Of a stretch of DNA of 6,021 nt, positions 4,360-6,021 are shown in pieces. Source of the DNA: Chloroflexota bacterium (GTDB taxonomy: Bacteria; Chloroflexota; Limnocylindria; QHBO01); assembly GCA_013820865.1 (NCBI GenBank), contig JACDHU010000118.1:1-6021 (forward strand). The letters are read 5' to 3'. The position numbers and the translations under genes were made by a program. The stretch's first letter is position 1; the number at the start of each line of letters is the position of its first letter. The notes beneath the pieces are model-generated. The model was not told where the DNA came from. It ran no database searches and was given only the letters and a program-made list of their open reading frames with translations.

Positions 4360-6021
4360 TCAGTCCAGCTCGATCTCTTCGAGAACGGCGTCGTCGCCGA
4401 TCTGGCGCGGCGCCGGACTGGATCGCGGGACCCGAAGGAACAGGACGACGGCTGCCAAGCCTACCAGCAGCACCGTGATCGGAATCCAGGGCAGCCCGCG
4501 GTAGTCGAAGAGCCCGATCCCGCTGATGGCCAGCGCAGCGCGATTGCCGGCCGGGTCCAACGCCACGACGTTCACGTCGCTCGGCCACGGTGGAAGATCG
4601 ACACGCGCCAGAAACGTCCCGTCGGGTTCGGCGACCACGGGCCGCCCGTCGACGCTGATTGCGGCATATGGCACCGAACGACCGCTCACCTCGACGGCGC
4701 GCGAACCGAAAGGTGTCGAGACGCTGGCTTCGAGTGACGGCGGCTCGGTCAGGACGCGCACGTCCCAGGTGGCGAGGTACGCGCGTCCGGCCGGCGTGGT
4801 CACGCTCAGCACGGCCCGGTAGCGCGGATTCGGCACCGCTGCGTCCGGGGCAACCAGCGCCACGTCGAGCCGGCCCGACTCCGGGACGACATACAGGGCG
4901 CGAATGACCGACGGGTCGCTGTCGAACTCATGGACGCGAGAACCTGGCGGTGCTTCAATGCGCGCCACGAACCCATCGGTGCCGACCGCGATCTCTCCGT
5001 CATTGATTGGTGTCGCGCCGAAGATCTCCGGGCCGAGGACCGCGTCGTCGGGCTGGGCCACGCCCGCGAGGGCGGTCGGGGCCAGGCTGATCGCAGAGCC
5101 CGGAATCGGCACCGGCGGACCCAGGCGACCGCCGGCCGGATCGACCGGCGCGAGAAGGCCCGGCGCGTGCAGCAGTCCGAACCAGGACCGATCCTTCCCG
5201 ACGAACCCGATCGGCATGGCGCCAGCCAGCGTCGAGAATTCGCCCTCGGCCGCATCGGCGGGGATGATCCGACCCGCGTAGAGCACGGCCGGGGCGCCGT
5301 CCGTGCCGCCACCGGGCAACTCGCCAATGAACGGGCGCAGCGGCCCTGACGCGAACGGCGCCGCGGCAGCGCTCCATTCGAGGGGTTCAGCGCCCCGGCT
5401 CGTCGGATCCGCCAGGTCCACGATGTGGAGCTGGTCGCGCCCCGCCTGGCGGACCAGCAGGCGGGGCGCCCCATCGAGGTTGACCGTTCCGAGCACACTT
5501 GCCGCCTGAATCCGCAGCTCGACCGCCGGACCGAGCGCGCCACCTCGCGGCCAGGCATGCAGCGCCGCACGGTCTGCCGGACCGATGACTGCGATGCCGC
5601 CGGGAACGGCGGCCGCCGCGGTCGCGATGATTCCGCCAGCTTCGGCCACCAGCATGTCGCCGTCGGTCAGCGAGATCCGGTACACATCCGGCCGCCCGAG
5701 CGTCGTGATGATTCCCGCCTCCTCGCCGCCGTCGCCATCGCTGTCGCCGAGCACGAACGGCGTGTCCCCGGACCCGATCGGGAGACGAGTGAACGTGGGG
5801 GCAACGAACCGGTGGCTGCTCCATCGATACACGAACCCAGCGGTCGGATAGCTCGTGTCGCCGAGCGGCGGCACCGATCGCGTGGCCAGCAGCTCATCGG
5901 TCCCGTCACCGTCAAGGTCGAGGACCGAGATCGCCTCCACCGATCCCGCCGGATCCGCGACTGGCAGCAGGTAGAGGCTCCCGGCGCTGATGATGAGATC
6001 GTGGAGCACGAGGCAACAGAC
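4360..6021 (-). CDS. Membrane-anchored surface protein with DxDGDG repeats and Ig-like domain, N-terminus beyond window
   Basis: The frame is open to the right edge, through a GTG at 6009 and four further codons, so the true start is probably outside the window. Residue numbers count from that GTG (549 residues). Two acidic loops, DLDGDGTDE (31-39) and DSDGDGGEE (89-97), resemble the calcium-binding loops of FG-GAP/VCBS beta-propeller blades, each followed by the hydrophobic strand typical of that repeat. The middle (about 100-420) is rich in short beta-type segments, with no cysteines in the visible part after the edge. Residues about 424-498 look like an Ig-like fold resembling Glucodextran_B/bacterial Ig domains (VDGRPVVAEPDGTF, then ALDPAGNRA). 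A single helix (about 506-526) is followed by a basic VPR stop and a short acidic tail ending EEIELD, so the bulk should be outside the cell. The exact function is not recognisable. It lies 40 bp upstream of the kinase gene and may share its transcript. Confidence 0.85.
   Translation of the reverse strand, partial: VCCLVLHDLIISAGSLYLLPVADPAGSVEAISVLDLDGDGTDELLATRSVPPLGDTSYPTAGFVYRWSSHRFVAPTFTRLPIGSGDTPFVLGDSDGDGGEEAGIITTLGRPDVYRISLTDGDMLVAEAGGIIATAAAAVPGGIAVIGPADRAALHAWPRGGALGPAVELRIQAASVLGTVNLDGAPRLLVRQAGRDQLHIVDLADPTSRGAEPLEWSAAAAPFASGPLRPFIGELPGGGTDGAPAVLYAGRIIPADAAEGEFSTLAGAMPIGFVGKDRSWFGLLHAPGLLAPVDPAGGRLGPPVPIPGSAISLAPTALAGVAQPDDAVLGPEIFGATPINDGEIAVGTDGFVARIEAPPGSRVHEFDSDPSVIRALYVVPESGRLDVALVAPDAAVPNPRYRAVLSVTTPAGRAYLATWDVRVLTEPPSLEASVSTPFGSRAVEVSGRSVPYAAISVDGRPVVAEPDGTFLARVDLPPWPSDVNVVALDPAGNRAALAISGIGLFDYRGLPWIPITVLLVGLAAVVLFLRVPRSSPAPRQIGDDAVLEEIELD

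Noticed and set aside
4360..6021. A second gene start at the GTG of 6009 as the true N-terminus.
   Set aside because: The frame stays open through the last codons to the window edge, no ribosome binding site can be seen in the remaining 12 bases, and the visible N-terminus begins mid-fold without a signal peptide, so the gene is more likely truncated by the window.

Overview
The window is a GC-rich (by eye roughly two-thirds G+C) stretch of bacterial chromosome. All four recognisable genes lie on the minus strand and together fill nearly the whole window. The long plus-strand reading frames are antisense shadows typical of high GC. High GC, a near-absence of Shine-Dalgarno sites at two of three visible starts, a DUF1015 protein, a QueG with both iron-sulfur clusters and a membrane protein with repeat/Ig-like domains would fit Chloroflexota or a similar high-GC phylum. 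There is no ribosomal RNA or other marker to fix this, so the assignment is a weak inference.

In transcription order, from the right edge leftward: (1) 6021-4360, the C-terminal 553 codons of a surface protein. It has acidic DxDGDG loops like those of FG-GAP/VCBS propellers, a C-terminal Ig-like domain, one transmembrane anchor and a short acidic cytoplasmic tail; its N-terminus is off the window. (2) 4319-2442, an orphan membrane sensor histidine kinase with about six transmembrane helices, a degenerate GAF-like region, HisKA and HATPase_c. (3) 2442-1357, epoxyqueuosine reductase QueG, whose ATG shares one base with the kinase stop codon (TGATG), so the two are almost certainly co-transcribed. 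(4) 1173 to the left edge, a DUF1015 family protein (391 codons visible, C-terminus off the window). Its frame was read by hand and is open without a stop or frameshift from its ATG to base 1.

Two intergenic gaps carry structure. The 37-40 bp gap before the kinase holds a perfect 8-bp-stem hairpin that contains an extended -10-like box. The 183 bp gap between queG and the DUF1015 gene is the most unusual part of the window. It holds three copies of an 18-bp palindrome TTTGC-N8-GCAAA, and the outer two are embedded in a 32-bp imperfect inverted repeat that bounds a 157 bp element. This could be a REP/REPIN or MITE-type element, a multi-operator regulatory region for the DUF1015 gene, or an RNA structure with competing hairpins.

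How the genes work together is only partly clear. The kinase and surface protein may both deal with the cell envelope. QueG performs the last step of queuosine synthesis in tRNA and appears to have no biochemical link to the kinase beyond translational coupling. No response regulator, other queuosine gene, RNA gene, CRISPR array or transposase gene is visible.
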